Notes: generated by a model not told the origin, from the letters alone. Counted from the first letter of the stretch, positions 1 to 9,787 are shown. The stretch is DNA of 64,000 nt from DASQYE01 sp036389675 (GCA_036389675.1 DASVWI010000012.1:62001-126000); one strand, 5' to 3'. Numbers and translations: made by a program.

Positions 1-158
1 TGGCGCAGAAGCTCATGACGCAGGAGCGCGACGCCGTCTGGTGGAGAGACGCCTGCCTGCTTTACTTTCAAGCCTTCTCGCAACGCCCGCTTCCCGCAGG
101 CGTCGAGAAACCGCAGAAAACTTTGGAAGAGTACAAGGCCCGGAGTCTGACATGGTGA
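1..158 (+). CDS. Alpha-glucuronidase (GH67), C-terminal fragment
   Basis: The frame is open from base 3 to a TGA at 156-158 and gives the last 51 residues of a protein that starts outside the window. The end reads WWRDACLLYFQAFSQRPLP followed by a short basic tail, which matches my memory of the C-terminus of GH67 alpha-glucuronidases. These enzymes remove (4-O-methyl)glucuronic acid from the ends of xylo-oligosaccharides. The stop lies 13 bases before the next gene, a GH3 enzyme of beta-xylosidase type, so the two probably form one operon for glucuronoxylan breakdown. The catalytic part is not visible, so the call rests on the tail and the neighbour. Confidence 0.6.
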   Translation, partial: AQKLMTQERDAVWWRDACLLYFQAFSQRPLPAGVEKPQKTLEEYKARSLTW

Positions 159-171
159 AAGGGGAGTAAAG

Positions 172-2853
172 ATGAAGCTTCATCGTTTAGCCACCCTCTG
201 CGCGCTCTCTCTCATCTGTTCCCTGCTCGGCGTGTCGCAGAATAGAAACGGCGGGCAGACCTCTTTGCCGCCATATAGAGACCCGTCGCTGCCCATCGAG
301 CGGCGCGCCCAAGATCTCATCTCGCGGATGACGCTGGAAGAGAAGGTCGCGCAGATGATGAACGACGCTGCGCCGATCAAGCGTCTAGGGATACCTCAGT
401 ACGAGTGGTGGAACGAGGCGCTGCACGGCGTCGCACGCGCCGGCTACGCGACGGTCTTTCCGCAGGCCATTGGGCTGGCCGCGACCTGGGACACAGACCT
501 CATGTACAGGGTCGCCGACGCGGTCTCGACCGAGGCGCGCGCCAAGAACAATGAGTTCGTGCGCCGGGGCGATAGGGGGAGATACAAGGGACTCACTTTC
601 TGGTCGCCCAACATCAACATCTTCCGCGACCCGCGATGGGGGCGCGGGCAGGAGACTTACGGCGAAGACCCTTTCCTGACGGCGCGCATGGGCGTCGCCT
701 TCGTCAAAGGGTTGCAGGGCAACGACCGGCGCTACCTGAAAGTGGTCGCCACGCCCAAACATTACGCCGTGCACAGCGGCCCTGAGCCGGAGCGGCACAG
801 CTTCGACGCCAAAGCTTTCGAGCGGGATTTAAGAGAAACCTATCTTCCTGCTTTTCGCGCCACGGTCATAGAAGGCCAGGCCGCTTCCGTCATGTGCGCT
901 TACAACCGAACGAACGGCGAGCCCTGCTGCGCGAATAATCGACTGATGATGGAGATACTGCGCGGAGAATGGGGTTTTACGGGTTACGTGGTCTCCGATT
1001 GCGGCGCGATCACGGACATCTGGAAGGGACACAACTTCGCGCGGTCGGAGGCGGAAGCTTCTGCCGTGGCCGTCAAGGCGGGCACGGATTTGGCCTGCGG
1101 GCACGAGTATGCTTCCTTGGTTCAAGCGGTCAAAACCGGCTTGATTAGCGAGCGGGAGATTGACGCGGCGCTCAGACGCCTGATGACGGCGCGCTTCCGT
1201 CTCGGCATGTTCGACCCGCCGGAGTTGGTCGCTTACGCGCGCATCCCTTTTTCAGAGAACGACTCGCCCGCGCACCGCGAGTTGGCGCTCCATGCCGCGC
1301 GTGAAGCAATCGTGCTCCTGAAGAACGAGAACAACACCTTGCCGCTGAAAAAAGAGTTGAAGACCATCGCCGTCATCGGCCCGAACGCAGACGCGCCGGA
1401 TGTCCTGCTCGGCAACTACAACGGCCAGCCCTCTAAATCCGTCACGCCGCTTGAAGGCATCAGAAACAAAGTAGCGCCTGCCACCAGAGTTCTTTATTCG
1501 GCAGGCATGTATCCGACGGGCGTCTTCGTCGAACCTGTGGCCGCCTCCGCTTTGAGACAGAAGGGCGAGGGCTCATCCGCCGGATTGAAAGGAGAGTATT
1601 TCAATAACCGCGAGCTGAAGGGCGAGCCGTCGCTCGTCAGAACAGACGAGCAGGTGAATTTCAACTGGGCCTCGTCGAGCCCCGCGCGGCAGGTGGTTGA
1701 AGATAATTTCTCGGTGCGTTGGATGGGCCAGCTTCTTCCGCCTGAGTCCGGCAAGTACCAGTTGGGCTTTATCGGTAACGGCGGCGTGCGTATTTACCTC
1801 GACAACAAGCTCTTCATGGAAGAGCTAACGAACCGCAGAACCAGAACCGTCACGAAAGAGATTTATCTTGAGGCCGGACGCGCGGTTGATGTGCGCCTCG
1901 AATATTTCGAGAACGCCAATCACTACGCAGCGGCGCGGCTCGTCTGGTCGCCGCCTAGCGCCGTAAAAAACCTGCGCGAAGATGCCTTGGCGAAAGCGCG
2001 GCAGGCCGATGTGGTCGTGATGGTCATGGGCATCACGCCTGCTGTCGAAGGCGAAGAGATGGAGGTGAGCCTCGGAGGGTTTCGCGGCGGCGATAGGACA
2101 GATATTGCGCTTCCTGCGGCGCAGGAAGATTTAATCAAAGCCGTCCACTCGCTCGGGAAGCCCGTCGTGCTCGTCCTGCTCGGCGGCAGCGCCCTCGCAG
2201 TTAACTGGGCGGATGCGAACCTGCCCGCCATCGTCGAAGCCTGGTATCCGGGAGAAGAAGGGGGGACGGCTCTGGCGGATGTGCTCTTTGGCGATCATAA
2301 TCCGTCGGGGCGTCTGCCCGTCACTTTCTACAGGTCTGTCGCGCAGTTGCCGCCCTTTGAGGATTACAGGATGCAGGGGCGTACCTATCGCTACTTCCGT
2401 GGCGAGCCGCTCTACCCCTTCGGCTTCGGCCTGAGCTACACGAGATTCATTTACGGCAACCTGCTCTTGAGCAAGCAGAGAGTCGGGGCGAACGAGACCA
2501 TCGAGGTCAGCGCGGAGGTCAGGAATACCGGTGGGCGCGACGGAGACGAAGTAGTCGAGTTATACGTCACGGACGTGGAGGCGAGCGTTCCCGTACCCAT
2601 CAGGTCTTTGCAGGGAATTAGTCACATCTTTCTCAGGCGCGGCGAGAAGCGTCGCGTCTCGTTCACGCTCACGCCGCGCCAGTTATCTTTGATGGACGAC
2701 AATGGTCGGCGGGTCGTCGAGCCGGGCGAGTTCGTCGTGAGCGTCGGCGGCAAACAACCCGGCTTCGCCGGACGAGCCAACGCGCAGACGACCGGGTTCG
2801 CAAGTGGCCGGTTCGTCGTCATCGGAAAGACGACTGAAATTACAGAGAGGTGA
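172..2853 (+). CDS. Secreted GH3 beta-xylosidase/beta-glucosidase with PA14 domain
   Basis: This is an 893-residue glycoside hydrolase family 3 enzyme. A hydrophobic signal peptide covers about residues 1-22. The GH3 TIM-barrel domain follows, with EWWNEALHGV (typical of the beta-xylosidase branch) and the nucleophile motif VVSDCGAI, in which Asp276 should be the nucleophile. The second GH3 domain is split by a PA14 carbohydrate-binding insert at about residues 470-600. A fibronectin-III-like domain closes the protein (about 775-860). The start is preceded by GGGGAG at good spacing and sits 13 bases after the GH67 stop. It probably releases xylose or glucose from the non-reducing ends of oligosaccharides in the periplasm. 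The exact substrate cannot be read from sequence. Confidence 0.9.
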   Translation: MKLHRLATLCALSLICSLLGVSQNRNGGQTSLPPYRDPSLPIERRAQDLISRMTLEEKVAQMMNDAAPIKRLGIPQYEWWNEALHGVARAGYATVFPQAIGLAATWDTDLMYRVADAVSTEARAKNNEFVRRGDRGRYKGLTFWSPNINIFRDPRWGRGQETYGEDPFLTARMGVAFVKGLQGNDRRYLKVVATPKHYAVHSGPEPERHSFDAKAFERDLRETYLPAFRATVIEGQAASVMCAYNRTNGEPCCANNRLMMEILRGEWGFTGYVVSDCGAITDIWKGHNFARSEAEASAVAVKAGTDLACGHEYASLVQAVKTGLISEREIDAALRRLMTARFRLGMFDPPELVAYARIPFSENDSPAHRELALHAAREAIVLLKNENNTLPLKKELKTIAVIGPNADAPDVLLGNYNGQPSKSVTPLEGIRNKVAPATRVLYSAGMYPTGVFVEPVAASALRQKGEGSSAGLKGEYFNNRELKGEPSLVRTDEQVNFNWASSSPARQVVEDNFSVRWMGQLLPPESGKYQLGFIGNGGVRIYLDNKLFMEELTNRRTRTVTKEIYLEAGRAVDVRLEYFENANHYAAARLVWSPPSAVKNLREDALAKARQADVVVMVMGITPAVEGEEMEVSLGGFRGGDRTDIALPAAQEDLIKAVHSLGKPVVLVLLGGSALAVNWADANLPAIVEAWYPGEEGGTALADVLFGDHNPSGRLPVTFYRSVAQLPPFEDYRMQGRTYRYFRGEPLYPFGFGLSYTRFIYGNLLLSKQRVGANETIEVSAEVRNTGGRDGDEVVELYVTDVEASVPVPIRSLQGISHIFLRRGEKRRVSFTLTPRQLSLMDDNGRRVVEPGEFVVSVGGKQPGFAGRANAQTTGFASGRFVVIGKTTEITER

Positions 2854-3069
2854 CAGCTTTGCACAAATACTGAGCTCGGATGAATAGATAGCCCATGAAG
2901 ACATGCAGTAGCTTCTGAATAAATCCGCAAGGCACTCTATACAACTTGGCGTGAAGTCGGCGTAGTAACGAGCCAGTAATAGCTGTGCTTTGACGGCTAT
3001 AGCTCTTTTGGTTGCCAGTCGAAAGCATTTATGGGATAACCTCAAGCGATTACACATCGCAGTTCAGCG

Positions 3070-4224
3070 ATGCAGGGGTCAGCGATTGATCGTTCATTAT
3101 CAGCAGCTATTATGGAGACCGAGCAGGTTGACGTATTACTGTTGCCCTTTGTGCGTGCAGCGGACGATGTCGAGTCTGAGCGCCTGCTGTCGTACCTCAT
3201 CACTGAACATGCCGCTCCCATCGTCACGAAGATCGTCAACTACAAGATTCACGGCTCGCAGCCAGCCGTTTCGCGCGGCGAATCTGTGACGGAGGCCGAA
3301 GATGTCTGTGGCGAGGTCATGCTACAACTGGTGCAGCGCCTTCGTAATTTGCGCTCTGACTATGCCGCCCGCCCCATCGGAAATTTTGATTCCTACGTCG
3401 CCGTTACAACCTACAACGCCTGTGATCGCCACATCAGTCGCAAGTATCCACAGCGCCGTCGATTGAAGAACGGATTGCGTTATCTGCTCACTCATCGCGC
3501 GGGGCTTGCGCTCTGGCAGGATGAGCAGTTCAAGTGGGTCGGAGGTCTGAGCCACTGGCAGACAGGCGCGCCCGTCAAGCGCACAGAGACCGAGTCCCCG
3601 GCTCAGGGCAGTATGGTTGCAGCCCACAGATTACAGCGGTTGCGTGATGATCCACGCGCTTTCGCGCGCGAAATCGAGGCTCAACCGCAATGGAATGACC
3701 CGAAACACGCTTATGAGCTATTGAGTGCGATTTTCGTCTGGACGAATGAGCCCATCGAGCTTGATCTGCTGACCGGTGTTGTCGCCTCATGGTGGAACGT
3801 CACGGACGAAACCATAGAGATTGACGCGGGCAGCAACAGCGATAGGGAGGCTGAGACGGCAGGCCCGCAGGTTGCAGACACACGCCCGGACGCCGCCATT
3901 GAAACCGAACGCCATATCTATCTCAATCGTTTGTGGGAGGAAATTTCGCAATTGCCGCCGCGTCAACGCGCGGCTCTGCTCCTGAATTTGCGCGATGAGA
4001 ACGGGCGCGGTGTAGTTGATTTGTGGATGATCGTCGGAATCGCTACTCCGGCGGCAGTCGCTGCCGTACTGGAGATGACAGTCGAGGAATTTGCAGAGCT
4101 TTGGAGCGAGCTGCCCCTCGACGATAACGGCATCGCTTCCTTACTCGGACTCACGCGCCAGCAAGTCATCAATCTGCGTAAGTCGGCGCGCGAGCGTCTG
4201 ACGAGGCGAATGAAAGATTTTTAG
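3070..4224 (+). CDS. Oversized ECF-like RNA polymerase sigma factor
   Basis: The protein has 384 residues, about twice the usual ECF sigma length. The N-terminal third resembles sigma region 2: acidic EDVCGEVMLQLVQRLRNL, then the SYVAVTTYNACDRHISR stretch with a basic RRR patch. The C-terminus resembles region 4, with an SQLPPRQRAALLLNLRD helix and a final HTH-like segment (IASLLGLTRQQVINLRKSAR). A long acidic, low-complexity linker lies between them (about residues 150-280). No strong Shine-Dalgarno is visible; the in-frame ATG at 3112 (METEQVD) is an alternative start. The gene lies 200 bases before a zinc-finger anti-sigma gene, its likely partner. The promoter class it recognises is unknown. 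Confidence 0.75.
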   Translation: MQGSAIDRSLSAAIMETEQVDVLLLPFVRAADDVESERLLSYLITEHAAPIVTKIVNYKIHGSQPAVSRGESVTEAEDVCGEVMLQLVQRLRNLRSDYAARPIGNFDSYVAVTTYNACDRHISRKYPQRRRLKNGLRYLLTHRAGLALWQDEQFKWVGGLSHWQTGAPVKRTETESPAQGSMVAAHRLQRLRDDPRAFAREIEAQPQWNDPKHAYELLSAIFVWTNEPIELDLLTGVVASWWNVTDETIEIDAGSNSDREAETAGPQVADTRPDAAIETERHIYLNRLWEEISQLPPRQRAALLLNLRDENGRGVVDLWMIVGIATPAAVAAVLEMTVEEFAELWSELPLDDNGIASLLGLTRQQVINLRKSARERLTRRMKDF

Positions 4225-4424
4225 GCTGAAATTTGTCGGCGCAAACGTGGGGATACTTGAAAAATGGCCGAACAAGACCGGTTTATGTTGGTCGAAAAAA
4301 TCGCAGCCCATAGTAATATAGGCTTCATCACGACCTCTACATAGCTGGCGGCATAGTGTATTCGGGCACAGCCTGGTCAGTTGCTACCCGGTGCTTCCCC
4401 TCGATCCAAGCGGTGTAATCAGGA

Positions 4425-5927
4425 ATGCAAATTCTAGAGCATATTTCCGAAGAAGCGATGGCAGGATATCGCGCGCGAAAGTTGACCCCGGCGGCGCTTC
4501 TCGCCGTGCAGGAGCACGTCGGCGGTTGCGCGCATTGCCGCCGCCGGCTTGATCGCGCCATGAACGTTGATGCCGCCGTCCGAAATCTGCGGCAAGAGTT
4601 CACGACTGACAACGCCGCTACAGAGGCAGAGCCGGAGCATTTACCTTATGAACAGCTCGCCCTGTACGTTGATGGCGAACTCGATTCGGTTGACAGTGAG
4701 ATAACGGAAAGCCACCTCGCGATTTGTCTGAACTGCCGGGAGGACATCGCGGATTTACGTCGTTATCAGGCGATTGTCGCAGCTACACCGCCGAAAAGAG
4801 CGCGTGAGGTGACGCTCGCACCGGATGAAGTCGCGGCAAGTCTGCCGGCGATAGCTCCTCCGAAGAGTCAGAGGCCGTTATTCGGGAGAATAGGAGAGTG
4901 GCGTCGTCGTCTTTTCGCATTTGATCGCTTTGCTTCGACAGGGGCTCTGATCCCTGCGGGTATGGTCGCCGCCACCTTGGCCGTGCTGGTCGTCGGCATC
5001 TGGCTCGCCATGCGCCCGGAGACGCAGAATGATAATAAAGAGGTGGCTAAAGTTGAGACGGCCAATCGAGCCCCATCCCCGGTAGAGTCAGGCGCGCAGA
5101 GGGCCGACGAGATTTCAGCAGAAAATCGCAACTCGCCAAATATGGAAGGCGGCAGCGTGCCCGCCGGTTCTCCAGTGCTCAGGCCATCGCCACCACAGCC
5201 GCAAGAGGGAACAGGCCGTCGTCCTTCGTCAAACAGTTCCTCGCCACCCCGGTCGCTCAATGACGGGGGCGAAGAAGTGGCGGTCGATGGTCGAGGGAAT
5301 TTGAATGGCCTGGAGTCGCTTCCATCCTCGGTGCGACAGGCCGTGCGCCGGAGCATCCAATCACAACGGGCGCAGACACCACCCATGCTGGCGGCAATCG
5401 CCGAAGGCGACGCCGGAGTCTTGATGAGCGGTTCGGCTGAATTTACGAACAACGGCGTGCCTTTTGGGCTCGTCGAACCCGTCGGCAAAGTGGTACGCGA
5501 AAGCCGACCCACTTTACGATGGCGTCCGCTCGCAGGTGCGAGGTGGTACACGGTCGCCGTTGTCGATGCTAACTTTAGTGTCGTCGCGCAAAGTCCACGG
5601 CTGACCACGACCACGTGGACGCTCGATAAAACTTTGCCGCGCGGTACGAACTATAACTGGCAGGTGACAGCCATCATGGCGGACGGATCAGAAGTCGTCT
5701 CACCCACCTCGCCAGCGCCGCAGGCGAGGTTCCGCGTGATGGATAAAAGCGCCCTTGATGAAGTGACGCGCCTTGAGCAGGCCGGCGTCAGATCGCATCT
5801 GGCGCGCGGTGTGATCTATGCCGGGGCGGGTCTGCTTGACGAAGCCCGCGCAGAGTTTGAAGCTCTCATCAAAGAGAACCCGCGTTCGCAGCTTGCGCGC
5901 AAGCTTCTCGACAGCGTGAAAAGATAG
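4425..5927 (+). CDS. Transmembrane anti-sigma factor with two zinc-finger motifs
   Basis: The protein has 500 residues. Two anti-sigma zinc-finger signatures of the H-x3-C-x2-C type are visible: His31/Cys35/Cys38 and His97/Cys101/Cys104. A single transmembrane segment lies near residues 174-196 (a LIPAGMVAATLAVLVVGIW-like stretch). A Pro/Ser/Asn-rich linker of about 110 residues follows, then a region with a fibronectin-like look (RPTLRWRPLAGARWYTVAVV, WQVTAI) and a short C-terminal helical segment resembling a TPR. The N-terminal fingers should hold the sigma factor of 3070-4224 in the cytoplasm, with the long C-terminal part in the periplasm. It is followed by a strong terminator and converges with a TPR-CHAT gene. 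The partner assignment is inferred from adjacency. Confidence 0.8.
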   Translation: MQILEHISEEAMAGYRARKLTPAALLAVQEHVGGCAHCRRRLDRAMNVDAAVRNLRQEFTTDNAATEAEPEHLPYEQLALYVDGELDSVDSEITESHLAICLNCREDIADLRRYQAIVAATPPKRAREVTLAPDEVAASLPAIAPPKSQRPLFGRIGEWRRRLFAFDRFASTGALIPAGMVAATLAVLVVGIWLAMRPETQNDNKEVAKVETANRAPSPVESGAQRADEISAENRNSPNMEGGSVPAGSPVLRPSPPQPQEGTGRRPSSNSSSPPRSLNDGGEEVAVDGRGNLNGLESLPSSVRQAVRRSIQSQRAQTPPMLAAIAEGDAGVLMSGSAEFTNNGVPFGLVEPVGKVVRESRPTLRWRPLAGARWYTVAVVDANFSVVAQSPRLTTTTWTLDKTLPRGTNYNWQVTAIMADGSEVVSPTSPAPQARFRVMDKSALDEVTRLEQAGVRSHLARGVIYAGAGLLDEARAEFEALIKENPRSQLARKLLDSVKR

Positions 5928-5944
5928 CAAAGAGGCAAATTTGG

Positions 5945-5980
5945 AATCCGGCATCTCTAAGACCTGAGAGATGCCGGATT
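5945..5980 (+). terminator. Rho-independent terminator after the anti-sigma gene
   Basis: A perfect 14-bp inverted repeat (arms 5945-5958 and 5967-5980, loop of 8) is followed by TTATTTAT. It lies 17 bases past the anti-sigma stop and just before the end of the convergent CHAT gene. The T-rich tail is on the plus-strand side. The same hairpin may also stop transcription from the minus strand. Confidence 0.85.
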
Positions 5981-6007
5981 TTATTTATCCATGCTGGCCG
6001 CCCGTCG

Positions 6008-9000
6008 TCAGTTTCCATCGCCGATGATGACAAAGCCCGCCCAATAGAACGGGTGTGCATATCTTTCGCTACGCAGCAGCGAAAGCGCCGCCTCTCTGAG
6101 CGCGTCGGCTTTAGTGAGAGGGATTCCGGAAGCTTTCAGTTGAGCAGCAGATGCGGTCGGCTGCTTAGCGCCCGAACTTAGATTACGGTGGAAACTCAAC
6201 ATCAAGTCGGTCGTGCTCGCCGACTCCACCTTCCACTGGCTGACCAGAGTCGTGGGACTGCCTGCCACAAAGAGCGCCCACGCGAGACCGATCACGCCTT
6301 CGCCCGGCTTGTAACGCCCGCGCGCAGTCTCGCACGCCGAGAGCACGACGAGGTCAGTACGCAGTTCCAGATTCATCAGTTCACGCGCTTCGAGCAGCCC
6401 GTCCTCCCCCTTCTCGTTTTTACCCGGGGCGAGCAGTACGTACGAGTACATCGGGCTCACATCGTCCAGCACGCCGTGCGTTGCGAGATGTAGAATCCGG
6501 TACTTTCCGGCTTCACCTTTGAAGCGCTCTTCGCTCGCTTCAACGCCTGTATAGATTTTGCTTCGCGCTGCTCCGTAAAACTGGCCGAGCGTTCTGACTT
6601 GCCGCTCCGCCTCGGGCAGTAGTTCGGAATCGTCCGGCATAGTTTCACCGGCGCGCGCGCCTACTACTGCGCGGCTTCGGTTCGCGACGCTCGACGGATT
6701 GCCCAAAGCGAGCAATGTGTTTGTAACGGCAGGCTCGCCCTCGCGCCTTCGCCTTGCCTGCGTCATCTCTTTGAGCACGCCGAGCGACGGCGCGTAAGAG
6801 ACGGCTTGATCTTCCAGCACATAGCGCGCTTCCGTGGGGCGTAAAGCCTGAAAGGGCAGTTCCCACAACGCATCATCGGGAATAATGACGAGCCTTGTCT
6901 TGCCTTGTAACTCGGCGCGAGCCGGTTTCAGCAAAAGATCATAAAGCGCGCGGGCTTCCCGGTTGAAAGTGATGTCGCCCTGTGCCAGTTGCTGGCGAAA
7001 GCGATTGATGCGGTCGGATAAGTCGCTGCGGCTGATGTCGAGCGCATATACTTTGAGCGTGGGCGTCGCGGTCGCAATGGTCTGTGCTTCGGGTCTTGAC
7101 GGGGAGGCTGTCTCTCGCCCGTTTTTCATGATGGCGAACAGGTAAGTCCGGTTTTCTGTGACGACGTACTGGATGAGAATGGTACTCGCGTCCGGCAGCA
7201 GCTCTCCGAGCCCGGCGAGCGTTACCGGCGGCACATCTCCTCGCTGCACCCTCAGCTCTGGGTGTGTCGCATAGAGGTTTGTCGTAAACGACTCAAGCTC
7301 AAATCGAACCTTTTCGAGACGCTCCCGCAGGCTCGCGAGGCGCGTGCTGTCCGGTGCGGGGCGCGACCGCTCCTGGCGCAGTTGCGTGTTGAGCGCAAAT
7401 AATTCGGCGTTGATCTGCCGCTCGCGCTCGCGCTCCTGTGGGGTCATGGATTTGTTGATGGAGTCGCGACCGCTGCGGAGCACATCCAGAAGCACGCGCG
7501 CCTTGGCTCGCTCGCTGAAGGCGAGAGCTTCGTCAAGCTTACCCTCGCCGATGAGCATCTCGATCATCGCATGATAGGGGGCTAACCTGTTCGTAAAAAA
7601 GTTCTGCCTCTCGACTTCGCCGCCGGTGATGTAAGCTCGCAACTTCTCGATAGCCGCGATGGCTTCGTCCAACTCGCGCCGTGCTTCATTGCTCCGGCCC
7701 AGTGCGCGGTAAGCTTTGCCGCGCGTCGTGTGCGCCTGCCAGGTGGCTTCGGGCGTTCCGGTCTGCTCGGCGACGGCCAGTGCGCGGCCAGCAAATTCCA
7801 GGGCCTTGCCGTGATGGCCTTGAGCTTCGTAAAAACGCGCCAGGCTGTTCAGCGTGTCAACCACGCTTATCTTCTCTCCCGTCGTTTCGCTCAATACCAG
7901 ACTCTTCTGCAAATAGTCCTCGGCCTGAGTGTAATTCTGACGCGCCAGGTGAACATTACCGATGAGGTTCAATGTGGCCGCGACGTTGATCTTGGCTGTC
8001 GTCTCCTGTAGCGCGAGACTTTTTCCGAGGTATTCCAAAGCTCGATCATAGTCGCCTTCCAGCAGATAGCTGTCGCCGATGGTGTTCAGTGACATCGCCA
8101 TCCCGTTCCTGTCGCCGAGAGATTCGCGTATAGCCAGGCTCCGCCGAAAGTAATCCCGCGCCAGCGCGTAGCTGCCCTGCGCGAGGTATACTCTGCCGAT
8201 GACGCTCAGCAAAGACTCGGATTTATCGCCCCCTCCCAATTCCTCCATCAGCTTCAGGCCCTGTTGATAGGATTCGAGCGCAGCCCGGTAATCACTACGC
8301 AGTCGCTGGGCATTACCTAAATGATTCAGCGCCCAGGCGGCCCTGAACTTATCGCCCATCTCCACGGCCAACTCCAGACTCTTTCGCGCCGTTTCCATCG
8401 CCGACCAGACTTCGCCGAGCGCCAGATAGAGATGGCTCAGATTGCCCAGCGTTAATGCCAGCCCAGCCTTATCGCCGACCTCTTCGCGCAGCCTCAGGCT
8501 CATCCGGTAATCTTCCAGACCGGCGTTTAATTCCCCGTTCATCCCGTGGGCCAGCCCCAGACCGTTCAAAGCCTGTCCCATGCCGTCCTTATCTTTCAAC
8601 TTCTCAAACGCGACGAACGCCTGTTGAAGATGGGAGATCGCCGCCGGGTAATTGTCCTGCATCAGCTCGGCTCTCCCTATGTTAAGCAGCACATAGGCGA
8701 TTCCAGCCTCGTCGGCGAGTTCCCGCGCAACCAGGTTGGCGACCCCGTAGGCCCTGAGCGCCGCCTTGAACCGTCCGCGCTCGCGCAGTTCATTGCCCTG
8801 CGCGATGAGCGCTTTACGCAGCTCGACCGTCAATAGATTCTTCTTCGCCGCCAGTTGACTCCTCTGCTCCTCTTCCGTTCCGGCTGTTAAGAGAGCGGCA
8901 GCGAGTTCTTCGACCGCCGTCTGAGCGGAAGAATCCGACGACGGCGATTGAGAGAAACCCGAGGGGGACAGAAACGAGCAGCACAAAAGTAGAAGAGCAA

Positions 9001-9034
9001 CGGAGAGCGAGCGAAGGAGCTTGGAGGTGGGCAT
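6008..9034 (-). CDS. Exported TPR-CHAT caspase-like protein
   Basis: The protein has 1008 residues. It begins with a signal peptide (basic MPTSKLLR, hydrophobic LSVALLLLCCSF, about residues 1-29). About ten tetratricopeptide repeats follow to roughly residue 480, then a helical linker. The C-terminal CHAT domain (about 700-1008) carries the caspase-like dyad: His853 in HLATHG and Cys901 in LSACET. The final YAHPFYWAGFVIIGDGN is typical of CHAT C-termini. CHAT proteins are predicted or proven cysteine proteases of the caspase/separase clan, often switched on through their TPR part. Here it converges with a sigma/anti-sigma pair. Since it should be exported, it could meet the periplasmic part of that anti-sigma factor. 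The substrate is not known. Confidence 0.9.
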   Translation of the reverse strand: MPTSKLLRSLSVALLLLCCSFLSPSGFSQSPSSDSSAQTAVEELAAALLTAGTEEEQRSQLAAKKNLLTVELRKALIAQGNELRERGRFKAALRAYGVANLVARELADEAGIAYVLLNIGRAELMQDNYPAAISHLQQAFVAFEKLKDKDGMGQALNGLGLAHGMNGELNAGLEDYRMSLRLREEVGDKAGLALTLGNLSHLYLALGEVWSAMETARKSLELAVEMGDKFRAAWALNHLGNAQRLRSDYRAALESYQQGLKLMEELGGGDKSESLLSVIGRVYLAQGSYALARDYFRRSLAIRESLGDRNGMAMSLNTIGDSYLLEGDYDRALEYLGKSLALQETTAKINVAATLNLIGNVHLARQNYTQAEDYLQKSLVLSETTGEKISVVDTLNSLARFYEAQGHHGKALEFAGRALAVAEQTGTPEATWQAHTTRGKAYRALGRSNEARRELDEAIAAIEKLRAYITGGEVERQNFFTNRLAPYHAMIEMLIGEGKLDEALAFSERAKARVLLDVLRSGRDSINKSMTPQERERERQINAELFALNTQLRQERSRPAPDSTRLASLRERLEKVRFELESFTTNLYATHPELRVQRGDVPPVTLAGLGELLPDASTILIQYVVTENRTYLFAIMKNGRETASPSRPEAQTIATATPTLKVYALDISRSDLSDRINRFRQQLAQGDITFNREARALYDLLLKPARAELQGKTRLVIIPDDALWELPFQALRPTEARYVLEDQAVSYAPSLGVLKEMTQARRRREGEPAVTNTLLALGNPSSVANRSRAVVGARAGETMPDDSELLPEAERQVRTLGQFYGAARSKIYTGVEASEERFKGEAGKYRILHLATHGVLDDVSPMYSYVLLAPGKNEKGEDGLLEARELMNLELRTDLVVLSACETARGRYKPGEGVIGLAWALFVAGSPTTLVSQWKVESASTTDLMLSFHRNLSSGAKQPTASAAQLKASGIPLTKADALREAALSLLRSERYAHPFYWAGFVIIGDGN

Positions 9035-9313
9035 AGAAAGTCTCCCGGAAATCGTGGCTGAATTGTAGGGGGTAAATTACACCTGAGCAATAGTAGCCGA
9101 GGATTCTTCCGATAAGCCGCGCGTCCGCCTCCGGCTGCATATGACGAAAAAATTCTGAGCCCCGGTAATATCCGCGCCGTTTACGCTTCCCTTCTGGTGA
9201 AGGCGAAATTTGTGAAGGCAAAGCTCACGCGCGCAGAATAATTCGTACGCACTCAAACTGGCCGAAACGCGCTTGACAACTAATCCGACTATTCACTAAA
9301 GGAGATAAAGAAG

Positions 9314-9646
9314 ATGGGTTTATTCGATGCGATCACCAGCCTTTTTGGCGGCAAGACCGCCCCGCTGCCCGCAGCCTTTCAGCACTACGTAGGGCTCTGG
9401 CAAGGCCAGACCGTCAGGCTCAACATCAGCCCGAACGGTGATGTTGATTACAAGCAAACGATCACGGAGGGCTCGAACACGCGCAACCGATCCGTGACAG
9501 GCCCGATCAACTCATTCAGTGGACACAGCTTCAACGTCGGCGTGCTCGGCATGAACACGACTTTCAATGTCGAGACTCCGCCGCATCAGAATGGCGGCGG
9601 CTGGACGATGACGCTCGATGGCGAGCAACTGCGCCGGGTCGGTTAA
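9314..9646 (+). CDS. Small protein of unknown function
   Basis: This is a 110-residue protein not assigned to a family. A strong Shine-Dalgarno (AAAGGAGAT, 9298-9306) precedes the ATG at 9314. The N-terminus MGLFDAITSLFGG could form a short amphipathic helix but is not a signal peptide. The rest is predicted to be beta-strand rich, with alternating polar and hydrophobic residues (YVGLWQGQTVRLNISPNG and TFNVETPP). A GC-rich hairpin (9676-9712) follows before the next gene. No functional link to its neighbours is visible. Confidence 0.65.
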   Translation: MGLFDAITSLFGGKTAPLPAAFQHYVGLWQGQTVRLNISPNGDVDYKQTITEGSNTRNRSVTGPINSFSGHSFNVGVLGMNTTFNVETPPHQNGGGWTMTLDGEQLRRVG

Positions 9647-9787
9647 CTGGAACGCGCGACCCGGGAGGACGGCGACTGCCGGACGCGCTGACGGCGCGCG
9701 TGTGCCCGGCAGCCGTCGGCATTGCGCGATAAGAGAAAGCTGGTTCGACTGTTGCCGCGCGCTGATCGCTGTAAAGGAGCATGAAAC

